Shown here piece after piece: positions 17,720-27,151 of a stretch of DNA of 64,000 nucleotides (within the stretch, counting starts at the first letter, position 1; each line of letters opens with the position of its first letter). The DNA lies in the NCBI GenBank assembly GCA_010671905.1, contig JAAHII010000001.1, forward strand, positions 5,642,001 through 5,706,000. Reading direction: 5' to 3'. The notes below the pieces were generated by a model that was not told the DNA's origin, searched no databases, and saw only the letters and a program-made list of their open reading frames with translations. The DNA is from Leptolyngbya sp. SIOISBB. GTDB taxonomy: Bacteria; Cyanobacteriota; Cyanobacteriia; Phormidesmidales; Phormidesmidaceae. Position numbers and translations under genes: made by a program.

Positions 17720-18538
17720 CTAATCGGGAATCAAGGCCCAATCGATGGGCTGCATGTTAGCGATCAAGTCAAAGCCACCGTTACCGTCAGGTTTGATCAC
17801 ATAAGCAATGCCCTGCGGTTCAGGGTAGATCCCCGTCGCCGACTCAAACACATCGTCATGACCCACAATGACGGTGTTTGTACCTGCAGCAGGTACCGCT
17901 GTTAGTAACGGCATCACTGCATTTCGCATCTGGGCAAACTGCTCGTCAGTGTATTCCTCTGCCGGATAAAAGTTCAGCGCTGTCGTCTTTTCATAGTCGC
18001 CAAACGCAATAAACGCAGTCTGCCAGGCCCGACAATATTGACTCGTGATAACTTCCCCCACGGGAATATTGAGCGCATCAAACGCCGCCCCAATCACTGC
18101 TGACTGTCGCCATCCATACTCACTCAGGGTGCGCTGAGTGGAACAATCATTCAAGTCAATGTTGGGATCAGCCTGATCGGCATAGTCCGCTTCGGTCTGA
18201 GCGTGGCGGAAGTAGATAACATGGCCACCGCCGCGCAGGGCATCCACCAAAGCAGGTCCATCTAGCTGATCTTCAAATTCAGCAGAGTAACCACCTTCGC
18301 CACCTTCACCGCCTTCGCCACCTTCACCGCCTTCGCCACCTTCACCGCCTTCGCCACCTTCACCGCCTTCGCCACCTTCGCCACCTTCACCGCCTTCGCC
18401 ACCAGCGAGCAGTTCAACAGCAGCAGCTGTCTCAGGTGTTTCAGTCTCTAAGAGATCGGTCGCGATCGCATTCTGTGCACCGATTGCCAGAATCCCAGTT
18501 GCCAAGAAAAGTTCTATAGACTTCAAACGATTTGCCAT
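17720..18538 (-). CDS. Exported histidine phosphatase with a Gly-Gly-Glu repeat tract
   Basis: The protein has 272 residues. A signal peptide (about 1-27) is followed by an acidic spacer and then a (Gly-Gly-Glu)n tract at residues 46-83. The rest is a histidine-phosphatase fold: RHAQT with the phospho-accepting His112, the conserved Arg170 (QYCRAW), and the second histidine, His227 (VGHDD). The usual RHG is RHA here, which is tolerated in several subfamilies. It is likely periplasmic. The Gly/Glu tract is intrinsically disordered and strongly acidic, so it could bind cations. Substrate is unknown. Confidence 0.85.
   Translation of the reverse strand: MANRLKSIELFLATGILAIGAQNAIATDLLETETPETAAAVELLAGGEGGEGGEGGEGGEGGEGGEGGEGGEGGEGGEGGEGGYSAEFEDQLDGPALVDALRGGGHVIYFRHAQTEADYADQADPNIDLNDCSTQRTLSEYGWRQSAVIGAAFDALNIPVGEVITSQYCRAWQTAFIAFGDYEKTTALNFYPAEEYTDEQFAQMRNAVMPLLTAVPAAGTNTVIVGHDDVFESATGIYPEPQGIAYVIKPDGNGGFDLIANMQPIDWALIPD
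18290..18403 (-). repeat. Minisatellite encoding the Gly-Gly-Glu tract
   Basis: About 114 bases of tandem repeat with a 9-base unit alternating as an 18-base higher-order unit (TTCGCCACCTTCACCGCC on the plus strand). The unit is a multiple of three, so copy-number change would lengthen or shorten the protein tract in frame. Confidence 0.92.
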
Positions 18539-18931
18539 CTCAGGTAAGAATATTTTTCAACAATTCCATTGCACTTGAGGCTACTTTGAAACAAGAATTT
18601 TTGTCAATAACAAAATTGGAATCTTATCTTGCTTTCAGAGCATATTCTTAAGTCACCTGGAGGAACAGCCTGAAAAGACCAGTCCAATTAACTAGAAGAG
18701 TGGGTCTCTGCTACCAGCAGCGTTCGCATGGCCCTCGCTCAATTAGCTTTGCCAACAAATTTAGCCAGAATCATTTGCACTATAAATCAGCAATACTGGA
18801 TTTAGGATGCATTCAAAAGGCTATTTAGCTGCAACTGCTTCGCATCTAAATGGGGGAATGTCGGGTCAGCATCGCAGGAAACTGGCTATTCCTAAGAACT
18901 TGCCGCAATTACCCAGCGCTAGCAATAACGC
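18539..18931. other. 390-base spacer; nothing recognised
   Basis: Contains the promoter region of the histidine phosphatase gene on its left side and the 3' flank of ycf46 on its right. I saw no gene or strong hairpin. Confidence 0.5.
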
Positions 18932-20464
18932 TTACTTCACACTTACGAAGCGCTCTTGAGCCATCGTTCGCAGCGTGTGCAAGTCTTCTCGCCGACTAAT
19001 GGAAAGGGGCACTGTCGATTTGACTTCATTGATGATGAGTTCGGTATCGACAGGCCTCTGTTCGTAAATGGCACGGTAGAGAGACGTGATGATCATCTGC
19101 TCGATTTCAGCTCCACTGAAACCGTCCGTCGCCTGTACCAGTTCGGCCAACTGAAACCGTCGAGGGTCTTGCCGTCGCCGCATCAGATGAATTTGCAAAA
19201 TTCCAGCACGCTCCGTTTCATCCGGCAGATCCACAAAGAAAATCTCGTCAAAGCGACCTTTTCGCAACAGTTCTGGAGGAATCCGAGAAAGATCGTTAGC
19301 TGTCGCCACGACAAACACATCCCCCGACTTTTCCTGCAACCAGGTGAGAAAGTAGCCAAACAGGCGGCGACTCAGGCCCCCATCAGCATCACTGTCTGAT
19401 TGGCCCATGCTTTTCTCAATTTCATCAATCCATAGAATGGCAGGAGACATCGTTTCCGCCAACGTCACGGCCCGGCGAAAGTTTTTCTCCGACTCGCCAA
19501 TGAATTTGTCGTACAGCCGCCCAGCATCCAGCTTGAGTAGTGGCATTTGCCACTCACGGGCGATGGTTTTGGCCGCCAGCGACTTGCCACACCCCTGAAT
19601 ACCCACGATCAGAATGCCTCTGGGAGCTGGCAGGTTAAAGGCTTTGGCCTGGGCACTAAATCCCACTCGGGCCCGTTTCAACCACTGTTTGAGACCGTTA
19701 AAGCCGCCGAGCTGTGCTGGGTTCATTTCGGGGGGAATGTAGTCTAACAATCCCTCTTCATGCAGTACTTGCACCTTACGCTGCAACACCCGTTTCACAT
19801 CTTCTTCGGTGAGTTTGCCGTCGTCTAACGCCGCAAAAGCAATCACTTTACGTGCCTGCTGCAGGGTCATGCCGCGCATCGCCTGCACCAGTTCGTTGAT
19901 GCCTTCAGGTTTGATTTCGACACTAATCCGCCCTTTGAGCGATCTCACAACTTCTGAAATCGCCTGATACAACTCATCGGGTTCCGGCAACTTCAGGTCA
20001 AAGTACACTACATCCTGAGCAATATCCGGCGGCAGGGTGATGCTATGTCCCGTGATCACCAGCGTCGAGCGGTTTTGCGAAAACTGTTGAATCACTTCTC
20101 GCAGTTGCCGCCGCACAACCTCATCTTCTAGATGCGGCCCCAAGTCTTTCAGCCAATAAATGGCCTGAAACTGCAATTCTGCAATATGTTTCAGGGCCTC
20201 AACGGGTTCTGAGGTTTGCTCCAGCGCTTGTGGCTTTTGGGAACCAGGGGGAGCATACTCATTCGTCCAGCGATTTTGACAGTTACCCTGAGATCGCGTT
20301 AGCCCCTGGGCCACACTCCACTCAAACACCGCCATCTGCAGTTCGTTGATGGCGGTGTTGATCAACGTCCGAACGCGCTCTTCTTCAACCGTTTCAATCA
20401 CAATGGCGGAATGAAACGACATTACCAAGGTTTGAAATAATCGAACGCTGTTGGCAAAGGACAT
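18932..20464 (-). CDS. ycf46: Ycf46-type AAA+ ATPase
   Basis: AAA+ protein conserved in cyanobacteria and some plastid genomes; in Synechocystis it has been linked to regulation of CO2 uptake. The protein has 510 residues. The N-terminal half contains a degenerate ATPase-like region with no P-loop. The C-terminal module carries Walker A GIQGCGKS (288-295), Walker B ILWIDE (343-348), a sensor segment VVATAND and the arginine finger region RKGRFDE (401-407). A second possible start is Met15. Length fits the family (about 490-510). Confidence 0.9.
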   Translation of the reverse strand: MSFANSVRLFQTLVMSFHSAIVIETVEEERVRTLINTAINELQMAVFEWSVAQGLTRSQGNCQNRWTNEYAPPGSQKPQALEQTSEPVEALKHIAELQFQAIYWLKDLGPHLEDEVVRRQLREVIQQFSQNRSTLVITGHSITLPPDIAQDVVYFDLKLPEPDELYQAISEVVRSLKGRISVEIKPEGINELVQAMRGMTLQQARKVIAFAALDDGKLTEEDVKRVLQRKVQVLHEEGLLDYIPPEMNPAQLGGFNGLKQWLKRARVGFSAQAKAFNLPAPRGILIVGIQGCGKSLAAKTIAREWQMPLLKLDAGRLYDKFIGESEKNFRRAVTLAETMSPAILWIDEIEKSMGQSDSDADGGLSRRLFGYFLTWLQEKSGDVFVVATANDLSRIPPELLRKGRFDEIFFVDLPDETERAGILQIHLMRRRQDPRRFQLAELVQATDGFSGAEIEQMIITSLYRAIYEQRPVDTELIINEVKSTVPLSISRREDLHTLRTMAQERFVSVK

Positions 20465-21032
20465 ATGTTGGGGTCTGCAGAACCGTACTGACCTCCAGAG
20501 TTCCCCTAAACTTGCGGCAATGAAACGCTAGACGTGGAGTTGAGAAAGACTAGGGACTGATCCCCACGTTTTGAGTCACGCTATTCAGTCGGTGCATGAT
20601 CAGTAATTTGGCGATTTCTGATGAGGGCGAAGCCAGTCGCTTCATATCAGTCAACAGTCTCTCAGTCGTTGCCCTGCAGCCACGACCAGCATTATCACTG
20701 CCCTATGCTCCCAACTCTTTATAAATAGGAAGTTCCAATTAAATGTAAGACACTGTACGTTGAGGTTGAGGAACGTTGGCTTAGCCTGGCCGGATGCCGT
20801 AAACCAACACCCGCATAGGTTACGCTATCGCTTTAGCGAAGCCATGCCGGAGGCTTTACTCATCCTACATTTGAATAATCCCAGCTACTTACACAGCTAA
20901 AAGAATGGGCTGGATGAGAACCCATTGGCGATGAAACTAAAAACTCGCTTCCTCAGCCCGTAACCGTACTGAGGCCAAGAATGCCAACCAAGCATCAGCT
21001 AGTTTGGCAAACCTTGATCGTTAGAAGCGTAT
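20465..21032. other. 570-base spacer with a small dispersed-repeat-like segment
   Basis: Around 20810-20870 a stretch contains short palindromes (CGCTTTAGCG; AGCC-GGCT) and resembles the small dispersed repeats common in filamentous cyanobacteria. No gene is apparent. Confidence 0.45.
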
Positions 21033-21383
21033 TTACTGCAGGTGTGACGCAACCGTTGTCGGCTTGCAGTCAGAAGGTTTAACGCCAAATTTGACGAGAT
21101 CAGCCAACTCCTGAAGTTGGTTAATGGCTTCAGCCCCTTCTAACTTCATGAGCTCTCGATCATCACGCATCTCCGTCCAAGTAATGCCATAGTCAGAGAC
21201 CAAAAAACGAATGAGGTGATTGTCTCCCAGGCTCACCATAAACGAAGCACTATTCATTTGCCCGCCGCAGGTGTAGCAGGAGGCCAAGTAGCCTCGATTC
21301 TCAAGGACAATGGATAAAGCCTGCAAATTCATTACTAGGTCTTGCACAAAACTTCTGTGCTGCTCTGCCAAGCGGACAAACAT
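21033..21383 (-). CDS. DUF1815 family protein
   Basis: Conserved small cyanobacterial protein of unknown function; 116 residues. Recognisable by RSFVQDLVMNLQALSIVLE (about 10-28), the Cys pair in CYTCGGQMNSASFM (about 41-54) and SDYGITWTEMRDDRELM. Soluble, no signal peptide. The first 95 residues are the family core; the last 20 are a variable tail. It is monocistronic, with long spacers on both sides. Confidence 0.88.
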   Translation of the reverse strand: MFVRLAEQHRSFVQDLVMNLQALSIVLENRGYLASCYTCGGQMNSASFMVSLGDNHLIRFLVSDYGITWTEMRDDRELMKLEGAEAINQLQELADLVKFGVKPSDCKPTTVASHLQ

Positions 21384-22510
21384 GGCATATCTCCTTCCAC
21401 TGCTAGATTCTCATTTTAGCCGTAAATCTTTAGATTGTCTTAACAAGTATCTGTGATGCACTGATGGCGGGCTGATGCTTGCCTGCAAGGTATGAATGGG
21501 TGGGCATCTCAAGGATAAATTTGTTGTCACCATCAAGTCTGTAACTAATTTGGAGGCGACATCACATTAGCGCCGACGCTTCTGAGGCTTTGTATCTTTT
21601 TAGACGGTTGATCACTTGTTATAAATTTTGTTCTAACGCATTCTGGACAAAATCGCCTGTATTACTCATAAGTTGTCATCAAGTTGTAAATAAAAACTTT
21701 TTATTTATCAGAAAATAACGACTGCTTACGCCTTCGTCTTCGAGACGATTGGCCCGGAAAATCATTGAAAATTTAGCCTCCTGTGGCAAGTATCTTAAGT
21801 CGTATCCGTTCGGTTCGGTTGATTTTTCCAGTACTTTGCAAGCCTTGACTAGCCGATGATCTGCAAGTGTATACCAGCTAATAGGCTATGGCCTGAGACT
21901 GGAAATGATGGTCGCCTCAAGCCGGCAATCCCTAGAGTAAAGTTTTACGGCAAACCACGATTTACTAAGGCTGCTAAGTATTGCTACAGAGTCTGTTAAA
22001 TCAGCATTTAATCAAAAACTAAAGAGACTGATTCGTCTTTCAGAGGTCGTGTGAGAAGTCATGTTGCGGGCAAAGCCAATGCCTTGGTGCTACATATGGC
22101 CAACGTTGGGGTTAAGCTCATTTCCAAATACCATTTGGCCAGAAGCTGCAAAGGTCTACGGCACACTCAACCGCTCTCGCAATGGTTAATGCGATTATCT
22201 AAATGTCTGCTCAACTATCTATTGATGGGCGAGAGTTGGGTGAGCGGCTAAGACCGTTTTTCTGAGCTGAGAAGCTAGCAAGCTCAACCCACCTACAAAA
22301 CACCGAAAACTAAAGGAAATCTACTGATACTTGGCGTTAAGCTGTTCACTTCTGACATCACAAAGTTTATACAGTCAATCCTGAGATGCCCCTATCGCTA
22401 TCGTCAGATATGCTGTCTTGGTAGTCTACAAGTGAGTGCCATTAAGACGATTACCTAGGAAACGTGAGCTTTCACGGTAGTATCTTGATGGTGTTAAGAA
22501 ATCTTGAGTC
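21384..22510. other. 1.1-kb spacer without a supported gene
   Basis: Only short frames without protein-like composition, such as a 66-codon frame at 22051-22251 on the plus strand with no ribosome-binding site. The spacer is AT-rich between 21550 and 21720. I see no hairpin or repeat of note. Confidence 0.5.
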
Positions 22511-22852
22511 ATGGTTGAACGTCCCATCAAGAAATCGGAAATAGCTGCTCGTGAAGCACAAGAAGGCAGTGGCGATCGCGAGGGGCGTAGCAATGATCGC
22601 CGTGACCGCGATCGCAAAGGTCGCAAAGGCGGCAAAGGCAAGGGTCGACGAGATCGTGAAGAGAGAGCGCCAGCCGTCCCCCCAGCCTTAATGCGGGGCC
22701 CCAAACCCAAACCTAAAGCTGAAGAGCCGGAGCCGGAGCCAGAAGAAACGACAGAATCTGCAGGTGCCGAAACTGTTGAGGAAACGGCTGCTGCTCCAGC
22801 GGGCACTCCTGAAGCAGCGGGCACTCCTGAAGCAAGTGATGCACCTGCATAG
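22511..22852 (+). CDS. Charged low-complexity protein beginning MVERPIKKSE
   Basis: The protein has 113 residues in three zones: a short conserved-looking start (MVERPIKKSE), a very basic Asp/Arg/Lys/Gly region (20-55), and an acidic Glu/Pro/Ala-rich tail (70-113) with a PALMRGPKP link. Proteins with this start and a middle RGPKP motif occur in cyanobacteria as conserved hypotheticals. It is intrinsically disordered in appearance; nucleic-acid binding is possible but unproven. Confidence 0.65.
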   Translation: MVERPIKKSEIAAREAQEGSGDREGRSNDRRDRDRKGRKGGKGKGRRDREERAPAVPPALMRGPKPKPKAEEPEPEPEETTESAGAETVEETAAAPAGTPEAAGTPEASDAPA

Positions 22853-22881
22853 CGGGCACCCGGTTCTGCGCACGGAATAGC

Positions 22882-22910
22882 AAAAAAAATCCCCGATCAA
22901 CTGACCGGGG
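22882..22910 (-). terminator. Minus-strand intrinsic terminator with no minus-strand gene
   Basis: A stem with CCCCG/CGGGG ends and a TCA/TGA continuation is followed on the minus strand by A then eight T residues. On the plus strand there is no T run. So the signal is oriented to stop leftward transcription, although no leftward open frame ends here. Confidence 0.75.
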
Positions 22911-23040
22911 ACTGCTATCAGGGTGCATCTACCATTCCACTGTTCTCTAACGTCAAGAGACTATCCGGACGGCTCTCGCATTTTTCTGTCAGGTTCAGTA
23001 AATTTTTAGTGCATCCATGTCTGCTGACAGAGACATGAAA
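22882..23040 (-). ncRNA. Candidate small RNA ending at the 22882 terminator
   Basis: On the minus strand, the sequence before the terminator has several hairpins. One is a 7-bp stem at 23016-23037 whose loop contains CTGTCAG on that strand. A perfectly complementary CTGACAG occurs about 35 bases downstream (22986-22992), so a pseudoknot is possible. A further 5-bp hairpin lies near 22960. A TTGACA-like element is at 23056-23061 but no good -10 was seen. No Rfam-type family is recognised. Confidence 0.3.
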
Positions 23041-23214
23041 ACAAGGCTAGTGGTCTGTCAACGCTAAATTTTCGGGTCAGCTCTTTTCAGAAGCCTTTAT
23101 TGGCAAGCACTGTAAGAACTGCCTACCCTAATCTTTAGTCTTGACGCTGCACTAGTGCTCGTTAAAAGCATCGAGACTTGACGACGTGGAACCTCTCGGA
23201 AGCTGGTTAACAAG

Positions 23215-23757
23215 ATGGACTACCGCATTGCGATTGTTGGCACTTCTGGCGTTGGTAAAACGACTTTGGCGAAGGCCATCGCTGAGATGCTTGGTATTCC
23301 TCATGTGGAGTTGGATGCGTTGTTTTGGGGGCCTAACTGGCAGGAGCCCAGGACAGGAGATTTTTTGGAGCAAGTCCAGGCTGCGACAGTGGGAGAACAT
23401 TGGGGCATCGATGGCAATTACTCACGGGCGCGGCTAATCATTTGGGAACGGGCCAGCATGATCATCTGGCTCAACTACTCACTGCCGCTCGTGCTCTGGC
23501 AAGTGACTCGGCGTACCATTATTCGCAGTTGGCGACACCAGGAACTCTGGAATGGCTGCTATGAAACTTTTCGAAAAGGATTTTTGAGCCAAGATTCCAT
23601 CATTCTGTGGGCCCTAAAGACTTATCGTAAAAATCGCCGCTCTCTGCCAGAGTGGCTGGCGATGCCTCAACATCAGCATCTGCAGCTAGTAGAGTTACGA
23701 TCGCCTGCAGAAACAGAGGCTTGGTTGCGATCATTACCCGAGCCCCCGGCCATTTGA
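23215..23757 (+). CDS. P-loop kinase-like NTPase (FlaR/adenylate-kinase-like)
   Basis: The protein has 180 residues. Walker A is GTSGVGKTT (residues 9-17), followed by HVELDALFWGPNW, typical of the group annotated as DNA topology modulation protein FlaR. A lid-like Arg-rich segment (RRTIIRSWRHQELWNG) and the NR motif follow. These proteins look like small-molecule kinases; the FlaR name is historical and the substrate is unknown. It converges with gvpF. Confidence 0.8.
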   Translation: MDYRIAIVGTSGVGKTTLAKAIAEMLGIPHVELDALFWGPNWQEPRTGDFLEQVQAATVGEHWGIDGNYSRARLIIWERASMIIWLNYSLPLVLWQVTRRTIIRSWRHQELWNGCYETFRKGFLSQDSIILWALKTYRKNRRSLPEWLAMPQHQHLQLVELRSPAETEAWLRSLPEPPAI

Positions 23758-23780
23758 AGAGAGGCCGCCAGCATAACGGG

Positions 23781-24524
23781 TCACTCCAATTGATCGGGTT
23801 GAGCAAAATTATAGGGGGCCGTGAAGTTGTTGTAGCGAATGCGTAGCCGATCCTCAAATTGCTCGTCGAGGGCCTCGATCTCCTGGCTGAATTCTGCTTC
23901 TCCTTCCCAGGGAATCAAATAAGCCGTGTTGTAAATCATGGCATCCGTAAGGGGATCATTTTCAATCACATCGACCGCGAACGAATTCAGCCGTTGCCGA
24001 AATGCCTTAATAACTTCATCTTTGCGATCGCCCATCGCTTCTTCAATGGCCTGGCCAATGGTGACGACCTGTTCCATGCTGAGTTGCTTACCCTCTAACT
24101 GGTCCCGCTGGGATCGCAGTCCGGCATTTTCCGCCATCAGCTGATTGAGTTCCGCATCTGGCTCCCACAGGACTTTGACACTGACCTCACGATGGCCATC
24201 CAGTTTCACAAATAGCCGCTTCAGGGCTTCGCCGCGAGGGTTAATCAGTTCCTCAACAACGCGATCCCAAGTTGTAATGATCAACCCAAACTGCAGCGGT
24301 AAGAGCGTGCGATACCCTGCCTGCATAGCCGCTTCAAGTACTCGCTCATGGCCTAACAGATTTTTACGACTGGCGAGATAGCGCTCTTGCTGAGCAACAG
24401 AATACAAAAACACAAAGCTACCAATGGTGTGGGTGCTAATTGGTTGTTTATCAAGTCCTTGCACCTCTAGCTCTTCGGGCCCCGGCGCCGGAAAAATTCC
24501 GTAGAGATATAACAGTTGCGGCAT
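23781..24524 (-). CDS. gvpF: Gas vesicle protein GvpF (GvpF/L family)
   Basis: Accessory protein for nucleation of gas vesicles, protein-walled flotation organelles. The 247 residues begin with LLYLYGIFPAPGPEEL and contain ERYLASRKNLLGHERVLE, LLPLQFGLI, the coiled-coil-like QRDQLEGKQLSMEQV segment and the end RIRYNNFTAPYNFAQ. All of these are typical of cyanobacterial GvpF. It follows gvpK by 43 bases in the same direction. No gvpA or gvpC (wall proteins) is in the window. Confidence 0.93.
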   Translation of the reverse strand: MPQLLYLYGIFPAPGPEELEVQGLDKQPISTHTIGSFVFLYSVAQQERYLASRKNLLGHERVLEAAMQAGYRTLLPLQFGLIITTWDRVVEELINPRGEALKRLFVKLDGHREVSVKVLWEPDAELNQLMAENAGLRSQRDQLEGKQLSMEQVVTIGQAIEEAMGDRKDEVIKAFRQRLNSFAVDVIENDPLTDAMIYNTAYLIPWEGEAEFSQEIEALDEQFEDRLRIRYNNFTAPYNFAQPDQLE

Positions 24525-24567
24525 GATCAGCCATCAAAAAAACATCAGAATGCGCTGAAAGCTTACC

Positions 24568-25038
24568 TCAGTTCGTGGGTTTCGAGGTGAGCACTAGGCG
24601 TAATTTTGCCTGAATCAGATTGAGCTGTGCCAAACCTAGATTCACATCGCCCTCAACCACGACACCAGTATCAAGCAGCCGATCGAGTAACTCCAGCAGA
24701 GAAGGTGAATCCGAAGTTTCCCCTGGGTAATACCCACCGTTACGGGGTAGTAACGTGCCCAGATCCCCCAGATCAATATTTAAGTCAGCCGGATCGACTT
24801 CAAACACTTCGCACAAGCGCACAATCTCCGCCTCAAGCCGTCGCAAACTTTCAGCAGCCTGATCAAGCTGCCCATCAGCCAAATCTCCTGACTCCATGCG
24901 CCGAATGATCTGCGCTTCCATGAGCTGGCGAACCAATTCTGTAACAGTTAGCAGCAGCGGTGCCAGCCCGGCATCCTGGTTACTGGGACGAGCCAGGGCA
25001 AAATCACTTTCTGCCGGTACATTTTCTGGTGATGTCAT
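24568..25038 (-). CDS. gvpK: Gas vesicle protein GvpK
   Basis: Conserved accessory gas-vesicle protein of uncertain role; 156 residues. Conserved segments: APLLLTVTELVRQLMEAQIIRRMESGDL (about 26-53, given here as part of a helix), then LRRLEAEIVRLCEVF and INIDLGDLGTLL-like acidic stretch, and LLDRLLDTGVVVEGDV. It is first of the gvpK-gvpF pair. An 8-bp inverted repeat (25094-25101 with 25111-25118) lies upstream and could be a regulatory hairpin. Confidence 0.93.
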   Translation of the reverse strand: MTSPENVPAESDFALARPSNQDAGLAPLLLTVTELVRQLMEAQIIRRMESGDLADGQLDQAAESLRRLEAEIVRLCEVFEVDPADLNIDLGDLGTLLPRNGGYYPGETSDSPSLLELLDRLLDTGVVVEGDVNLGLAQLNLIQAKLRLVLTSKPTN

Positions 25039-25257
25039 GGGTTTAGCTTAACGCCTGTCTTCTTCAACCCATCACTGGGGATACGCTGTTTGACCCTCTA
25101 TGGTCCATAAATAGAGGGAGTCTACAAGAGTCATCATGCCTGCTGCTTAACCGATTCAAAGCCCTTGGTGCGGTTGTTCGCTAAGATACGAAGCGTCATG
25201 TCAGCCAGATGTTTAACATTAGCCACAATACGTTAGACAGCTAGCGTAAACAAAGGG

Positions 25258-25746
25258 AGAGTACAGGAACAGTCGCTCCCAAACCGCGTATTAAGCAACG
25301 ACCTGGAAGTGTTTCGGTGTTTGGCTCAAGCGCATGGCCACCTGACTCAATAGCCAATGGCGGAGCTATGGTCTGAGCCGGTGAGTAACTGCACCAAGAA
25401 AGACAAAGACGATGGCTACTGTGAGCGCGATGAAGCCACTCATGCTGCGTTTGCGACGCAAAACGTAACATATCCGCGATCTCATCGTTTATGTCAATGA
25501 GGTGGGTATTGATGACATTGAGGACTATACCTACAGCTACTGCCATCAGTCAGAGCGGAACGGACACATCAGCATTGTTGTGGACTGTATCATCGCGAGG
25601 TTACGGCACCGATGCTCATCACTGGGCACTGCGATACTCGCCGATTTGAGGAATAGGGTTGAGGCGTTTTGGACCAAACTGAAGTCGCATTTACAGAAGA
25701 CGCTGCAACAGTATCTGTTTTATGGGATCCGTCGATGCAGCATTTA
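25258..25746 (+). pseudogene. Decayed IS630-like transposase
   Basis: Fragments in changing frames recall IS630 transposases: YCERDEATHAAF near 25415, then NEVGIDDIEDYTYSYC (degenerate DESGIDD catalytic segment) near 25500, and VEAFWTKLKSHLQKTLQQY near 25660-25720. Frame changes and stops within 490 bases make it nonfunctional. It lies between gvpK and psbA. I could not define terminal repeats. Confidence 0.65.
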
Positions 25747-25816
25747 AATATTTGCCCTCACCAGCTCTTCAAATGCAACAGGCTGATGTTTGAGATGAGG
25801 AACGAATAGCGGAATG

Positions 25817-25850
25817 CAAAAAAGCGCCCCTCGTACGAGAGACGCTTTTT
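25817..25850 (-). terminator. psbA terminator
   Basis: A 12-base-pair stem with several G-T pairs and a run of six T residues on the minus strand, 32 bases after the psbA stop. A T5 run on the plus side makes it potentially bidirectional. Confidence 0.9.
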
Positions 25851-25881
25851 GTTGTTAACTCAGACCAGCTGAACGCAGAGA

Positions 25882-26943
25882 CTAACCGATGATTTCGGGA
25901 GCCTCAGCAGCAGCCAAGTCGAGAGGGAAGTTGTGAGCATTACGCTCGTGCATCACTTCCATACCCAAGTTCGCCCGGTTGATGATATCAGCCCAAGTCG
26001 CAATTACGCGGCCTTGAGAATCCAACACCGACTGGTTGAAGTTGAAACCGTTCAGGTTAAACGCCATGGTGCTGATGCCCAGAGCGGTGAACCAGATGCC
26101 GATAACCGGCCAAGCACCCAAGAAGAAGTGCAAGGAACGAGAGTTGTTGAAGCTCGCGTATTGGAAGATCAAACGACCGAAGTAGCCGTGGGCTGCCACG
26201 ATGTTGTAGGTCTCTTCTTCCTGACCAAACTTGTAGCCATAGTTCTGGGACTCAGACTCGGTGGTTTCACGCACCAAGGAGGAGGTCACCAAGGAACCGT
26301 GCATCGCGGAGAACAAGGAGCCGCCGAAGACCGCTGCCACACCCAACATGTGGAAGGGGTGCATCAAGATGTTGTGCTCAGCCTGGAACACGATCATAAA
26401 GTTGAACGTGCCGGAGATCCCCAAAGGCATCCCATCAGAGAAGGAACCCTGACCCAAGGGATAGATTAAGAACACTGCAGTTGCAGACGCCAAAGGAGCG
26501 GAGTAAGCAACGCAGATCCAGGGACGCATGCCCAAGCGATAGCTCAATTCCCACTGACGACCGAGGTAAGCAAAGCAGCCAATCAAAAAGTGGAAAACGA
26601 TGAGCTGATAAGGGCCACCGTTGTACAACCACTCATCCAAGGAAGCAGCTTCCCAGATGGGGTAGAAGTGCAGGCCGATAGCGTTGGAAGAAGGGACAAC
26701 CGCACCGGAGATGATGTTGTTGCCGTACATCAGGGAGCCAGCGACGGGCTCACGGATGCCGTCAATGTCAACGGGAGGAGCAGCGATGAATGCGATGGTA
26801 AAGCAAACAGTCGCGGTGATCAGTGTGGGGATCATTAGCGTACCGAACCAACCCACATAGAGGCGGTTTTCGGTGCTGGTCACCCACTGACAGTAGCGCT
26901 CCCACATTCCCACTTTGTCGCGGGTTTGAAGAGTAGAAGTCAT
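25882..26943 (-). CDS. psbA: Photosystem II D1 protein
   Basis: Reaction-centre subunit binding the primary donor chlorophylls, the manganese cluster and QB; five membrane helices. The 353 residues include the Mn/Ca ligands Asp170, Glu189, His332, Glu333, Asp342 and the processed C-terminus Ala344. Position 130 is Gln (GRQWELS), the residue of the low-light isoform. The peptide after Ala344 is only 9 residues (AAEAPEIIG), where cyanobacterial D1 usually has 16 and total length 360. Nothing suggests a rogue or chlorophyll-f-synthase type. Confidence 0.97.
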   Translation of the reverse strand: MTSTLQTRDKVGMWERYCQWVTSTENRLYVGWFGTLMIPTLITATVCFTIAFIAAPPVDIDGIREPVAGSLMYGNNIISGAVVPSSNAIGLHFYPIWEAASLDEWLYNGGPYQLIVFHFLIGCFAYLGRQWELSYRLGMRPWICVAYSAPLASATAVFLIYPLGQGSFSDGMPLGISGTFNFMIVFQAEHNILMHPFHMLGVAAVFGGSLFSAMHGSLVTSSLVRETTESESQNYGYKFGQEEETYNIVAAHGYFGRLIFQYASFNNSRSLHFFLGAWPVIGIWFTALGISTMAFNLNGFNFNQSVLDSQGRVIATWADIINRANLGMEVMHERNAHNFPLDLAAAEAPEIIG

Positions 26944-27060
26944 AGTGATGATTGCCAGATATATACGACAAAAAATCAGTGAGTTGTTGCTAACAACAAC
27001 GGCTCACATGTTGACTAGCGTAAAGATTCATATTGGGTTTTGACCCAAACCACATAAAAA
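26944..27060 (-). promoter_or_regulatory. psbA leader and promoter region with two hairpins
   Basis: On the psbA strand, a 6-bp palindrome (TTGGGT-TTTG-ACCCAA, 27033-27048) lies about 90 bases before the start codon. A 7-bp hairpin (GTTGTTG/CAACAAC, 26983-27000) lies about 40 bases before it. The first may be a promoter-proximal operator and the second a leader stem affecting message stability. I could not fix -35/-10 boxes with confidence. Confidence 0.4.
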
Positions 27061-27151
27061 TCTTCGTTTTCCGATACGTTTCGTAATTTTCGTGGCCGGA
27101 TGATTTTGTTATGCGGCGGCTTGAATTGGGCAAATGCTTGTGGAGTCAGCG

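Noticed and set aside
22051-22251. 66-codon plus-strand open frame in the long spacer
   Set aside because: No ribosome-binding site, no family resemblance, and unusual composition; likely chance.
25882-26943. psbA as a divergent D1 (rogue D1 or chlorophyll f synthase)
   Set aside because: All manganese-cluster ligands and the QB-region sequence are conserved, so it is a functional D1.
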